Below, one piece after another: positions 50,387 through 59,194 of a DNA stretch of 64,000 nucleotides (position 1 is the stretch's first letter; each line of letters begins with the position of its first letter). The notes beneath the pieces are model-generated. The model ran no database searches, was not told the origin of the DNA, and worked only from the letters and a program-made list of their open reading frames with translations. The DNA lies in NCBI GenBank assembly GCA_965276635.1, contig CBDIBC010000005.1, positions 434,001 through 498,000 on the forward strand. Reading direction: 5' to 3'. Origin of the DNA: CBDIBC01 sp965276635. Its GTDB lineage: Bacteria; Actinomycetota; Acidimicrobiia; Acidimicrobiales; Palsa-688. The position numbers and the translations under genes were made by a program.

Positions 50387-52060
50387 GTGAGCCGGACCCT
50401 CCTTGTGACCGCCCTCACCGCCTCGCCCCTCGGGCGCCCCCGCCGCCCCCTCCGCCAGACGCTGGACGCCCTCGGCGGTCCGGCGGTGCTGGCCGCGGCC
50501 CTGGCGCTGCTCTCGGTCCTCGCCGGCTGGCACGGCGTCGACCAGGCCGCCCAGGTGTACCGGGTGTTCCAGGTCCGCCAGCACGGCCTGGCCCTCTTCG
50601 ACAGCAACTGGTACGGGGGGAACTACCCGCTGGGGTACAGCGTGGTGTTCCCGGTGCTCGGCGCGGTCATCGGCCTGCAAGCCGCGGCGGTGATCCTGGC
50701 CGTGGTGGGGGCGTGGGCCTTCGACCGGCTGGTCACCGACTACCTCGGGCGGCGCCCGCTCGGCAGCTGGTACTTCGCGGCGTCGACGTTGGTCCAGGTG
50801 GCCATCGGGCAGCTGCCCTACATGGCCGGGCAGGCATTCGGGCTGCTCGCCGTGCTGGCCCTGACCCGCCGGCACCGGGCGCTCGCCGTGGTGTGCGGGA
50901 TCCTGTCCGCGCTGTGCTCGCCGTTGGCGGCCGCCTTCCTGGCCATGGCCTGCCTGGCCTGGGCGTGGAGCATGCGGTCGTCGCGGCGCTGGCCGGTGAC
51001 CACGGCCGTCATCAGCATGGTGGTGGTCCTCGCTCTCGGTGCGTTCTTCCCGGGCGCCGGCTACTTCCCGTTCCCGTGGACGGGGCTGGTCATGACCCTG
51101 CTCTTCTGTGCTGTCATCGCCAGCCCGCTGGTCAGGACGACACCGGCCGTGCGCATCGCCGCCCTTTTGTACGCGGTGTCGTCGGTGTTCTCGTTCGTGG
51201 TGCCGAACCCGCTGGGCGGCAACGCCGTCCGCCTGGCCGAGTCGGTGGGCATCCCCCTGCTCGCCTGCTTTGTGACCGCCCGGGACGGCGGCCGGCGGCT
51301 GAGCTTCCCGGCCCGCCTTCCCCGCCTCCCGGCCCGCACCGTCCGCTACGCCGGCGTGGTGGTCCTGCCCTTCATTATGTGGCAGTGGGCGCCCGGGCTG
51401 CATGTCACCACGTCGAGCAGCAACCCGTCCTCGCAGGCCAGCTTCTACCGCCCGTTGCTCGACCAGCTGGCCGCCGCTGACCCCGGCCCTGTCCGCCTGG
51501 AGGTGGTACCCGTCGCCCAGCACTGGGAGGCGGCGTACGTAGCTACCCACGTGTCGTTGGCCCGGGGGTGGGAGCGCCAGCTGGACACCGCCGACAACCC
51601 CATCTTCTACCAACCCGGTGCCCTCACCGCCGCGTCCTACCAGCGATGGCTGGTGGCCAACGGCGTGCAGTACGTGGCGCTGCCCGACGCGCCGCTCGAC
51701 TACGCCGGCCAGGGTGAGGCCCGGCTGCTGGGCCGGCCCGTCGCCGACCTGAGGCTGGTGTGGGCGAGCCGGACGTGGCGGCTGTGGCAGGTGACCGACA
51801 GCCCGGGCCTGTTGAGCGGGCCCGGCCAGCTGCAGCGGCTGGCCTCGAACCAGGTGACCATGACCGCGAGCCGGGGCCACCTGGTCCTGCGGGTCCGCTT
51901 CACCCCGTACTGGCACGTGCAGACCGGCGACGCGTGCCTCTCGCCCGGGCCCGGCCCCTCGGCCTGGACCGACGTGGCCGTCGGCACCCCCGGCCGGGTG
52001 GTGCTGACCGAGTCGGTGGTGCCGAGCGAGAGCCCCATCTGCAACCCGCCGCAGCACTGA
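50387..52060 (+). CDS. Polytopic membrane protein, GT-C glycosyltransferase-like
   Basis: 557 residues with about ten helices in the first 350 and an extracytoplasmic C-terminal domain. A loop after helix 1 holds QHGLALFDSNWYGGNYPLGY, reminiscent of the acidic catalytic loop of GT-C enzymes, but I see no clear DD/DE motif, so the enzymatic call is tentative. The C-terminal half (QHWEAAYVATHVSLARGWER) resembles the soluble part of 6-pyruvoyl-tetrahydropterin-synthase-related membrane proteins. GTG start. Divergent from the NAGPA gene by 105 bp. Confidence 0.65.
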   Translation: MSRTLLVTALTASPLGRPRRPLRQTLDALGGPAVLAAALALLSVLAGWHGVDQAAQVYRVFQVRQHGLALFDSNWYGGNYPLGYSVVFPVLGAVIGLQAAAVILAVVGAWAFDRLVTDYLGRRPLGSWYFAASTLVQVAIGQLPYMAGQAFGLLAVLALTRRHRALAVVCGILSALCSPLAAAFLAMACLAWAWSMRSSRRWPVTTAVISMVVVLALGAFFPGAGYFPFPWTGLVMTLLFCAVIASPLVRTTPAVRIAALLYAVSSVFSFVVPNPLGGNAVRLAESVGIPLLACFVTARDGGRRLSFPARLPRLPARTVRYAGVVVLPFIMWQWAPGLHVTTSSSNPSSQASFYRPLLDQLAAADPGPVRLEVVPVAQHWEAAYVATHVSLARGWERQLDTADNPIFYQPGALTAASYQRWLVANGVQYVALPDAPLDYAGQGEARLLGRPVADLRLVWASRTWRLWQVTDSPGLLSGPGQLQRLASNQVTMTASRGHLVLRVRFTPYWHVQTGDACLSPGPGPSAWTDVAVGTPGRVVLTESVVPSESPICNPPQH

Positions 52061-52154
52061 CCGCGCTGAACGAGCGGCACGGTCGGCGGGGAGGAGCATG
52101 ACCATGGCGGCTCGTCGGTACCCTGACTGGCCGGCTCCACCACCAGGAGGACGG

Positions 52155-53390
52155 ATGCCCATCGCCGCACTGCACATCGAGGTCGATTCGGCCGAGGTCG
52201 GCTTCGACGCCGGGCGCCTGGCGCGCATCGACCGCCACCTCGCCACGTATGTGGACGACGGCCGGCTGCCGGGATGGGTGGTGCTGGTCGCCCGCCGCGG
52301 CCGCATCGCCCACCTGAGCGCCTACGGGGCACGGGACATGGCATCGGGTGCGCCGGTCACCCACGACACCATCTGGCGGATGTTCTCCATGACCAAGCCG
52401 ATCACCACGGTCGCCGCCCTCATGCTCGCCGAGGAGGGCCGGCTGGCCCTGACCGACCCCGTGAGCCGTTGGATCCCGGCGTTCGAGGACCTGCGGGTGT
52501 GGCGGGCCGGCACCGCCCGCGCGCCGGTCACCCAACCCGCCACCGAGCCACTCCGGATCTGGCACCTGATGACCCATACGTCAGGGCTCACCTACGGCTT
52601 CCACTACGCCCACCCGGTCGACGCCATCTACCGGGATGCCGGCTTCGAGTGGGGCACGCCGAAGGGCTGGGACCTGGCCGCCACCTGCGACGCCTACGCG
52701 GCCATGCCGCTGCTGTTCGAGCCGGGCGCCGAGTGGAACTACTCGGTGGCCACCGACGTCCTCGGCCGGGTGGTGGAGGTGGAGTCGGGCCTGTCGCTCG
52801 ACGAGCTCTTCCGGCAGCGGATCACCGGGCCACTCGGCATGACCGACACCGCCTTCTGGGTGCGGCCCGACGACGCCGACCGGCTGGCGACCCTCTACGT
52901 GGCCGACGCCGATAGGCGGGCCGTTCCCAGCCCGCTCAGCGACCTCACCCTGCACCGACCGACATGCCTCTCGGGTGGCGGTGGCCTGGTGGGCACGGCA
53001 GCCGACTACTACCGCTTCATGGCCATGCTTCGCGGCGGCGGGGAGCTGGACGGAACCCGCCTGCTCGGCAGCCGGACGGTCGCCTCCATGACCAGCAACC
53101 ACCTGCCTGGTGGCGCCGACCTGGAACGGTTCGGGCGACCGTTGTTCTCCGAGACCAGCTACGACGGCGTCGGCTTCGGCCTAGGCGTGTCGGTGACCAT
53201 CGATCCCATCGCCGGCAAGGTGCTGGGCACCGCCGGCGAGTACGGCTGGGGCGGCGCGGCCAGCACCACGTTCTGGATCGACCCGATGGAGGACCTCAGC
53301 GTGCTGTTCCTCACCCAGCTGCTCCCCTCCAGCACCCACCCGCTGCGCCCGGAGCTTCGCCAGCTCGTCTACCAGGCGCTGGTCGACTGA
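52155..53390 (+). CDS. Serine hydrolase, beta-lactamase/EstB family
   Basis: 411 residues. Nucleophile motif SMTK (Ser78, Lys81), Tyr motif in WNYSVATDVLG, and the third-motif region GEYGWGGAASTTFW. No signal peptide, so likely a cytoplasmic esterase or transesterase, as in EstB/LovD-like proteins. ATG chosen because CAGGAGGACGG places AGGAGG 5 nt upstream; an earlier ATG (52098) lacks a site. Confidence 0.92.
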   Translation: MPIAALHIEVDSAEVGFDAGRLARIDRHLATYVDDGRLPGWVVLVARRGRIAHLSAYGARDMASGAPVTHDTIWRMFSMTKPITTVAALMLAEEGRLALTDPVSRWIPAFEDLRVWRAGTARAPVTQPATEPLRIWHLMTHTSGLTYGFHYAHPVDAIYRDAGFEWGTPKGWDLAATCDAYAAMPLLFEPGAEWNYSVATDVLGRVVEVESGLSLDELFRQRITGPLGMTDTAFWVRPDDADRLATLYVADADRRAVPSPLSDLTLHRPTCLSGGGGLVGTAADYYRFMAMLRGGGELDGTRLLGSRTVASMTSNHLPGGADLERFGRPLFSETSYDGVGFGLGVSVTIDPIAGKVLGTAGEYGWGGAASTTFWIDPMEDLSVLFLTQLLPSSTHPLRPELRQLVYQALVD

Positions 53391-53467
53391 GCCTCTGCCG
53401 GCGGTCGACGTGCGCCGGCCGTCGTCGGCCGCCGGCGGGTCGGTCGGCCGATTCCATCGGTCGGAAG

Positions 53468-53510
53468 CATTGTTCAGTACTGCACGCTGGGTCGGCACTA
53501 CTGAACAGTG
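53468..53510. terminator. Hairpin between convergent genes
   Basis: CATTGTTCAGTACTGC and GCACTACTGAACAGTG form a stem of 14 pairs in 16 positions with an 11-nt loop. Unusually AT-rich for the region. It lies between the serine hydrolase (+) and the membrane protein (-), a place for a bidirectional terminator; no T-run follows. Confidence 0.45.
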
Positions 53511-53519
53511 ACGGGCGGG

Positions 53520-53575
53520 TCGTGAGCGCCATGGGCTCAGCCAGGGATCGTGGGCGCCATGGGCTCAGCCGGCGA
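53520..53575. repeat. 28-bp direct duplication at a gene 3' end
   Basis: Two adjacent units sharing GCGCCATGGGCTCAGCC, about 24 of 28 bases identical. The second unit contains the stop region of the minus-strand membrane gene; the first would lie just downstream of its stop. Confidence 0.7.
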
Positions 53576-54188
53576 AGATCGCCGCGAAGAGCCCAGGCGC
53601 CCGCCGGCGCAGGACGGCAACGGTGCCGGCGATGCCCATCCCCACCCACGCCCACCCGACGATCTCGTGGGCGGCCAGGTAGACGGGGATGGACTGGGTG
53701 CAGAGCAGCAGGAGGGTGGTCGAGGCCGAGCCCAGGTAGACCGCAGCCCAGACACCGGAGACGTAGCGCACCAGGGCAGGGCTCGCTCGCAGGTCGTCGA
53801 CCAGCTGGGGCACGAAGTCGCGGGCCAGGCGCACCACCAGCGGCTCCCGACTGAGGAGCGTCACGACGAAGAGCAGGCCGAAGCCTGCCGTCTCGACCAC
53901 CGGCACCACGAAGTAGGCGAAGGCGTGCCCCGAAACGATCATGGCCGCCGCCCGGACCGTGACCATGAACATGGCCATGAGGACCACACCCGAGACCCGA
54001 GCCCGGCGGACGTGTTGGACGGCGCCCACCCCGTAGGCATAGGCGATGGACGCCGCCACCGCCACGGGCACCGATGCCACGTACATGCCGACCAGGAACA
54101 CGGCCATGGGGATCAGCGTGCCGACGGTGATGGCCGGGATGGCGGCCTTGAGCACACCCAGCACGACCCTCAGCGCCCGGGCCGCCAT
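53565..54188 (-). CDS. Integral membrane protein of unknown function (DUF3159/VC0807-like)
   Basis: 207 residues with about six helices (AAIPAITVGTLIPMAVFLVG; VSGVVLMAMFMVTVRAAAMI; FAYFVVPVVETAGFGLLFVV; HEIVGWAWVGMGIAGTVAVL). Charged cytoplasmic loop RRARVSG after helix 2 and REPLVVRLARDFVP after helix 4. The arrangement resembles VC0807-type membrane proteins, but I cannot assign a role. ATG chosen at the start of the first hydrophobic block. Divergent from zwf by 267 bp. Confidence 0.75.
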   Translation of the reverse strand: MAARALRVVLGVLKAAIPAITVGTLIPMAVFLVGMYVASVPVAVAASIAYAYGVGAVQHVRRARVSGVVLMAMFMVTVRAAAMIVSGHAFAYFVVPVVETAGFGLLFVVTLLSREPLVVRLARDFVPQLVDDLRASPALVRYVSGVWAAVYLGSASTTLLLLCTQSIPVYLAAHEIVGWAWVGMGIAGTVAVLRRRAPGLFAAIFAG

Positions 54189-54455
54189 CCCCCTCCCGAG
54201 GGCTGGGCTCGGGCGAAGTCCTGTGTGCCTAGGCGCCGCGCTCGACCGGGTCGAGCCGGCCGGCCCCGGCGATGGTACGGCCGTCTCCGGGAGGGCGACG
54301 GCGAGCACGGCGGTCATGAGGTCATGGTCGACCGTGGCGGCGGGGACCTGAGCAGCCGGCGTTCCCGGGACCCCCCGGGGAGGCGCGACGCAATCGGGGA
54401 AGCCAAAGTGGGTAGGAGTGCCCTGCCCACCCCCCGAAGGAGGAACCAGCTTCAC
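54189..54455. other. Divergent gap between the membrane gene and zwf
   Basis: 267 bp with no coding signal that holds up. An AAGGAGG ribosome-binding site at 54437-54443 serves zwf. No clear -10/-35 pair or repeat stands out. Confidence 0.4.
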
Positions 54456-55865
54456 GTGGTCGACCAACGCCTCATCCCGAAACCGACCGTGTTCGTCTTG
54501 TTCGGCGGCACCGGCGACCTGGCCCACCGCCTGGTCCTTCCCGCCCTGTTCCGCCTGGCCAAGGAGGGGCTCCTGCCCGAGAACTACCGCCTGGTCGGCA
54601 ACGGCCGGGGCGACGTGGCCCACGAGGACTTCGCCGAACGGGTGCGCAAGAGCCTGGAGGAGTTCGGGCCCAAGCCGGCCGACGGGCCGTGGGAGGAGTT
54701 CCGCGACCGCATCCGCTTCGCCGGCGGCGGCTTCGAGGCCAGTGATCCCGGCAGCCTCCTCGACGTGCTGGGCGAGGCCGAGCGAGACCTGGGCGGCAAG
54801 CCGCAGCTGATCCACTACCTGGCGGTCCCCCCGGGATCGTTCGCCAAGCTCACCGAGGGGATCGGCGAGCACGACCTGGCCGAAGGCTCACGCGTCGTCT
54901 ACGAGAAGCCGTTCGGCACGTCCATGGCCAGCTTCACCGAACTGGACCAGATGGCTCACAAGGTCTTCGACGAGTCGCAGATCTACCGGATCGACCACTT
55001 CCTCGGGAAGGAGGCCACCCAGAACATCCACGTGCTGCGCTTCGCCAACGGCCTGTTCGCCCGCTCGTGGGACCGCCACCACATCGAGAGCGTCCAGATC
55101 GACGTCCCCGAGACCCTGGACGTGGCCATGCGGGCATCGTTCTACGACTCGACCGGCGCGGTGCTCGACATGCTCGTCACTCACCTGTTCCAGCTGGCCG
55201 GCGAGGTGGCCATGGAGGTGCCGGAGTCTATGGACGCCGAGCAGATCGCCCGGGCCCGCGAGGAGGTCATCGGCTGCTTCCGGGAGCTGACCGCCGACGA
55301 CGTGGTGCTCGGCCAGTACGAGGGGTACCAGGAGCTCGACGACGTCGAGGAAGGCTCCCGCACCGAGACGTTCGTGGCCGCCCGCCTGTGGGTGGACAAC
55401 GACCGGTGGCAGGGCGTCCCCTTCCTGCTCCGGACAGGCAAGTGCCTGGCCGAGAGCCACCAGCGCGTCAGCCTGACGTTCCGAGACCCCGATCCCGCCC
55501 CTGCCGACCTGCCGGGGACCGGCAACACCCTGGCCTTCGAGCTGTCGGGGGACGGCAACATCGAGATGACCCTGGTGGCCAAGAAGCCGGGACCGACGCT
55601 GAGACTGGGCCGGGCGACCGTCGACCTCCCCCTGGGCCAGGCGTTCCACACCCCGTCGTTGCCCGCCTACTCCCGGCTCATCCACGACGTCCTCCTCGGC
55701 GACCGCTCGCTGTTCACCCGCCCCGACGGCCTGGCCCACGTCTGGGAGGTGGCCGGTTGCCTGCTCGGCCACAAACCCCGCCCCCAGCGCTACGCCAAGG
55801 GGTCGTGGGGCCCGGCGGCCGCCGCCCAGCTGGCCGGGCCCACGGGGTGGATCCTGGGATCGTGA
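54456..55865 (+). CDS. zwf: Glucose-6-phosphate 1-dehydrogenase
   Basis: 469 residues. NADP Rossmann motif VFVLFGGTGDLAHRLVLPAL, the EKPFG segment, the active-site signature YRIDHFLGKE with catalytic His, then NIHVLRFANGLF. Oxidises glucose 6-phosphate to 6-phosphogluconolactone in the pentose phosphate pathway. GTG is the only sensible start after AAGGAGG, at a rather long 12-nt spacing. No gnd or opcA neighbour here, so it stands outside the usual pentose-phosphate operon and may be a second, accessory Zwf. Confidence 0.94.
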   Translation: MVDQRLIPKPTVFVLFGGTGDLAHRLVLPALFRLAKEGLLPENYRLVGNGRGDVAHEDFAERVRKSLEEFGPKPADGPWEEFRDRIRFAGGGFEASDPGSLLDVLGEAERDLGGKPQLIHYLAVPPGSFAKLTEGIGEHDLAEGSRVVYEKPFGTSMASFTELDQMAHKVFDESQIYRIDHFLGKEATQNIHVLRFANGLFARSWDRHHIESVQIDVPETLDVAMRASFYDSTGAVLDMLVTHLFQLAGEVAMEVPESMDAEQIARAREEVIGCFRELTADDVVLGQYEGYQELDDVEEGSRTETFVAARLWVDNDRWQGVPFLLRTGKCLAESHQRVSLTFRDPDPAPADLPGTGNTLAFELSGDGNIEMTLVAKKPGPTLRLGRATVDLPLGQAFHTPSLPAYSRLIHDVLLGDRSLFTRPDGLAHVWEVAGCLLGHKPRPQRYAKGSWGPAAAAQLAGPTGWILGS

Positions 55866-55959
55866 TGGGGCGGCACCGGGCCCCCTGGCGGCAGAACGGG
55901 CGCTCAGCGGCGACGCTGGACCACCCCGAGGGGGACCGAGCCCAGGCCCTTCAGCCGGC

Positions 55960-56284
<325 letters not shown>

Positions 56285-56323
56285 CCCGCCGGTCGTCGAG
56301 GTGGGGCCCCCAGCCCCACCCGA

Positions 56324-57112
56324 CTAGCCGACCTCGCAGGTGATCCCGTCCGCCAGGAACGACACCAGGCCGGCCACGGCCAGGACCTCGTCGAACGGCT
56401 CGTCGTAGGCCCAGGCGCCGTCCTCGAAGCGCTGGTCGCCGGCGGTGACCGTCCAGTAGCGCGCCGTGCCCTTGTACGGGCAGACGGTGGCGGTGGCCGT
56501 GGCCTGCATGCCGGCGGTCACGTCCGCGGCGGGCAGGTACCAGCGGGTCGGCAGGCCGGTCTCGTTGACCGCCAGCGCCCGCACGCTCTCGGCGATGGGA
56601 TGGCCGCCGGCATGGATCCGCACCCGGCGGCTGCTGCGCCGGACGTCCACCCGGTGGAACGGGTCGCGGGGATGCCCGATCAGCTCGTCGTCTTCCTCCA
56701 ACCAGCGGTCGAACTTCTCGGCGTACGGCGACAGCAAATCGGTCAGGTCGGGCGCGCCGGCCACCGGTTCGGGGTAGTCCCAGAAGGCGTCCTCGATCAG
56801 GCGGTCACCGACGCGCAGGTGCCAGTAGCGGGCATCCCCCTTGAACGGGCAGTGGGTGACCGTCTCGCTGGGCTCGAGCAGCTCGGTGCGCACGTCCTGG
56901 CGGGGTAGGTACCAACGGGGCAGCAAGCGGGTCTCGTGCAGCAGGCGAGCGGCCGTGGTGTCCACGACCGCCTGGCCTCCGACCTCGCCGCGGAGGCGCA
57001 ACGGCAGGTCGTGCAGGTAGAGGAGGTGGGCCGGGCTAGCGGGGATCGGGAAGTTCGTCTGGCCTCCGGTCGGGCGGCCGAAGGGGGCGATGGAGCCGAG
57101 GGTCAGAGCCAT
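56324..57112 (-). CDS. Protein with two DUF427 domains
   Basis: 262 residues, two tandem DUF427 units: first about 40-125 (PRWYLPRQDV, THCPFKGDARYWHL, AFWDYPEP), second about 155-255 (TRWYLPAADV, TVCPYKGTARYW, GAWAYDEPFDEV). Each unit has the W-Y and C-P-x-K-G motifs of this beta-tent fold. The biochemical role of DUF427 is not established. ATG start; TAGCAA 6 nt upstream is a weak leaderless-type -10. Confidence 0.9.
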   Translation of the reverse strand: MALTLGSIAPFGRPTGGQTNFPIPASPAHLLYLHDLPLRLRGEVGGQAVVDTTAARLLHETRLLPRWYLPRQDVRTELLEPSETVTHCPFKGDARYWHLRVGDRLIEDAFWDYPEPVAGAPDLTDLLSPYAEKFDRWLEEDDELIGHPRDPFHRVDVRRSSRRVRIHAGGHPIAESVRALAVNETGLPTRWYLPAADVTAGMQATATATVCPYKGTARYWTVTAGDQRFEDGAWAYDEPFDEVLAVAGLVSFLADGITCEVG

Positions 57113-57163
57113 GGCTCGTTGCTAGCACGCACCGACGACCGCCCGATAGTGGTGGACGGGCGC

Positions 57164-58837
57164 TCAGCGCACCCGGGTGAACCCCGTCGGCGTCCCGTCG
57201 TAGGTGATCGACTGGGTCTGGACGAACGTCCCCGTCGTGTTGGCCGACACCACCTGCCCGTTCCCGACGTACATGGCCACGTGGCCGGGGGCGGAACCGC
57301 CGTAGAACACCAGGTCACCCGGCTGGAGCTGGCTCTCGGCGATGTGGCTGGTGTCATCGTACTGGGTCACCGTGTAGTGCGGCAGGGAGACGCCGGCGGC
57401 CGCCCAGGCGTACATGACCAGCCCGGAGCAGTCGAACGAGCTGGGGCCGGCGCCCGCCCATCGGTACGGCTTGCCCACCTGGGCCAGGGCCACCCGGACG
57501 GCGGTGGCCGCCGCCGAGGAGCTGGTGGCCGGCGCCGTGGTCAGCGTCGCCGCCGGGGCCGGAGCAGCCGCCGCCGGAGCAGCAGCCGCCGGAGCAGCAG
57601 GCGCCGGAGCGGCCGCAGGGGTCGCGGCTGGCGCCGGGGCGTCCTGGCCGCCGACGGCCAGGACCTGGCCGGCGAGGATCAGGTTGGGGTCGGGCAGGTG
57701 GTTGGCCGCAGCCAGGGCGACCGCCGTGGTCCCGTAGCGAGCGGCGATGGCAGCCAGCGTGTCGCCGGCCTGGACCGTGTAGGTGGACCCGGACCCGGTG
57801 GCCGCAGGGGTGGCAGCCGGCATGGTGGCAGCCGGCGTGGTGGCAGCCGGCGCCCGTCCGCCGGTCACGGTCAGGACCTGGCCGACGCTGATCTGGTCGG
57901 GGTTAGCCAGGTGGTTGGCCGAGGCGACGGCGGCAACCGTGGTCCCGTAGCGGGCGGCGATGGCGCTCACCGTGTCGCCGGATCGGACGGTGTAGGTCGG
58001 TCCGGTGGTTGCGGGCGCTGCCGTGGTGGTGCCAGAAGGCACGGTCAGGACCTGGCCGACGAAGACCAGGTTCGGGTTGGCCAGGTGGTTGGCCGCCGCC
58101 AGCGCCGCCACCGTCGTGGCATGGCGGGCGGCGATGGAGCCCAGCGTGTCGCCGGGCTGGACCGTGTAGCCGGACCCAGGCTGGGGGCTGCTGGCCGCCG
58201 CCGGCGCGGCGTTGGCCATGGCTGTGCCCGCCACCCCGCCGACTGCCGTCACGCCGGCCGCGGTCGCCACCGACACGGCGAGCACCCGGAGCGACTGCTG
58301 ACGGCCGTAACGCTGGAGCGAGACCAGCCGGTCGAGGATGCCGTGGCGACGCAGGTCGGAGAGGTCACCACCGGCCACGCGGACCAGGGCCACGACCGGC
58401 GTGAGGGCCCAGCCCACCAGGTAGGCGGCCACGAAACGGGCCAGCGCGAGCGGCCGGGCCGGATCGGCCTCGGCGGCCACCCCGCTCCGGTCGGGAGCGA
58501 CGGCCTGGGCGTGGAGGCCCTGCCAGTCGAAGTCGCCACCAGGCGCCCCGAAGGCCAGGCCCATCTCCCGCTCGACGGCCAGGTGGCGGATGCGCGCCAC
58601 CAGAGCCAGGTAGCCGGCCAGCAGGGCCACGGCCCCGGCCGTCACCCACCACAGGATCGGCGCGTCCAGTCCGGCCACCGCGGCGACAGCAGCCACGGAC
58701 CCGAGGGTCAGGACCACCCGGCGGCGGCGAACTGCGGTCTGCACCGACGCTCGTACCTGAGCCCGGGCCAGGCCCGGGTCGGTGGGCGCCGACGGTGTGG
58801 GCGCCACGTCGTCGCCGCGCGACGGGCTCGTCAACAC
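57164..58837 (-). CDS. Membrane-anchored LysM x3 - NlpC/P60 cell-wall hydrolase
   Basis: 557 residues. N-terminal cytoplasmic region with two helices near 50-85 and another near 190-215 (LAVSVATAAGVTAVGGVAGTAMA), then three LysM domains at about 225-275, 280-330 and 340-390 (each YTVQ/R-x-GDT…ANHL…GQVL). An Ala/Pro-rich linker leads to a C-terminal NlpC/P60 peptidase: DCSGLVMYAW with the nucleophile Cys, and GHVAMYVGNG with the His. Predicted to bind peptidoglycan and cut stem peptides outside the membrane. GTG start. The long leader upstream is a riboswitch candidate. Confidence 0.92.
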   Translation of the reverse strand: MLTSPSRGDDVAPTPSAPTDPGLARAQVRASVQTAVRRRRVVLTLGSVAAVAAVAGLDAPILWWVTAGAVALLAGYLALVARIRHLAVEREMGLAFGAPGGDFDWQGLHAQAVAPDRSGVAAEADPARPLALARFVAAYLVGWALTPVVALVRVAGGDLSDLRRHGILDRLVSLQRYGRQQSLRVLAVSVATAAGVTAVGGVAGTAMANAAPAAASSPQPGSGYTVQPGDTLGSIAARHATTVAALAAANHLANPNLVFVGQVLTVPSGTTTAAPATTGPTYTVRSGDTVSAIAARYGTTVAAVASANHLANPDQISVGQVLTVTGGRAPAATTPAATMPAATPAATGSGSTYTVQAGDTLAAIAARYGTTAVALAAANHLPDPNLILAGQVLAVGGQDAPAPAATPAAAPAPAAPAAAAPAAAAPAPAATLTTAPATSSSAAATAVRVALAQVGKPYRWAGAGPSSFDCSGLVMYAWAAAGVSLPHYTVTQYDDTSHIAESQLQPGDLVFYGGSAPGHVAMYVGNGQVVSANTTGTFVQTQSITYDGTPTGFTRVR

Positions 58838-58944
58838 GGGACCCGACCTCCGATGGGCGCGTTAGCCCGACACCCGACGACCGTGGTCTGGTTCACGATG
58901 AGTCTCCTCCCGTCCCCGTCGGCGCGTGCCGGCCGGGGCTCCGC

Positions 58945-59131
58945 TCCGTGGCCGAGACGTTAGCAGCGCCCTCCGATCGCCCCGGGGTCGCGCCGGTGCC
59001 CGCTCGGACGCCGCTGGGGCGATGCGCTCGGTACCGTTCGGAACATCGAAGCCGGGGGATCGAAAGGCTTCTTACCCCGGGTTGTGGACCCCGTGCCGTG
59101 GCGTAAGATACGGACGTGGCTCGGGGCGGGA
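58945..59131 (-). ncRNA. Candidate c-di-AMP (ydaO/yuaA) riboswitch
   Basis: Structured leader of the LysM-NlpC/P60 gene. In order on the minus strand: CCGAG (about 59126), GGGGTCCACAACCCGGGGTA, GAAGCC…GGCTTC stem whose loop can pair outward as a pseudoknot, CCGAACGG, then GCTGCTAACGTCTCGG, where CTCGG can close with CCGAG. This order resembles the actinobacterial ydaO consensus (G-rich CCA, GGGGTGAATC-like, CCGAA, CAGCTAACCTCG), and that class often precedes wall-hydrolase genes. Several consensus bases are missing, so the call is tentative. Confidence 0.35.
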
Positions 59132-59159
59132 TTCCGCCACCCTCCTCTTGAGCCCCGGT

Positions 59160-59186
59160 GATGACCTCCGTTCTGCGGGGGTCATC
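59160..59186. terminator. Hairpin downstream of the decayed phosphoesterase
   Basis: GATGACC-T-CCG-TTCTG-CGG-G-GGTCATC: a 10-pair stem with one central mismatch and a 5-nt loop, right after the minus-strand pseudogene's last homologous codons. No T-run. It may have ended that gene's transcript. Confidence 0.45.
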
Positions 59187-59194
59187 GCCGCGTC

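Noticed and set aside
57538..57640. Independent gene in the Ala/Pro-rich linker region of the LysM protein
   Set aside because: Repeated GCC/CCG codons open all frames here; the linker is part of the continuous LysM-NlpC/P60 chain.
59047..59120. Plus-strand promoter (TTGTGG with TAAGAT) near 59.1 kb
   Set aside because: Spacing is acceptable, but no plus-strand gene follows; the same bases fit the minus-strand leader structure better.
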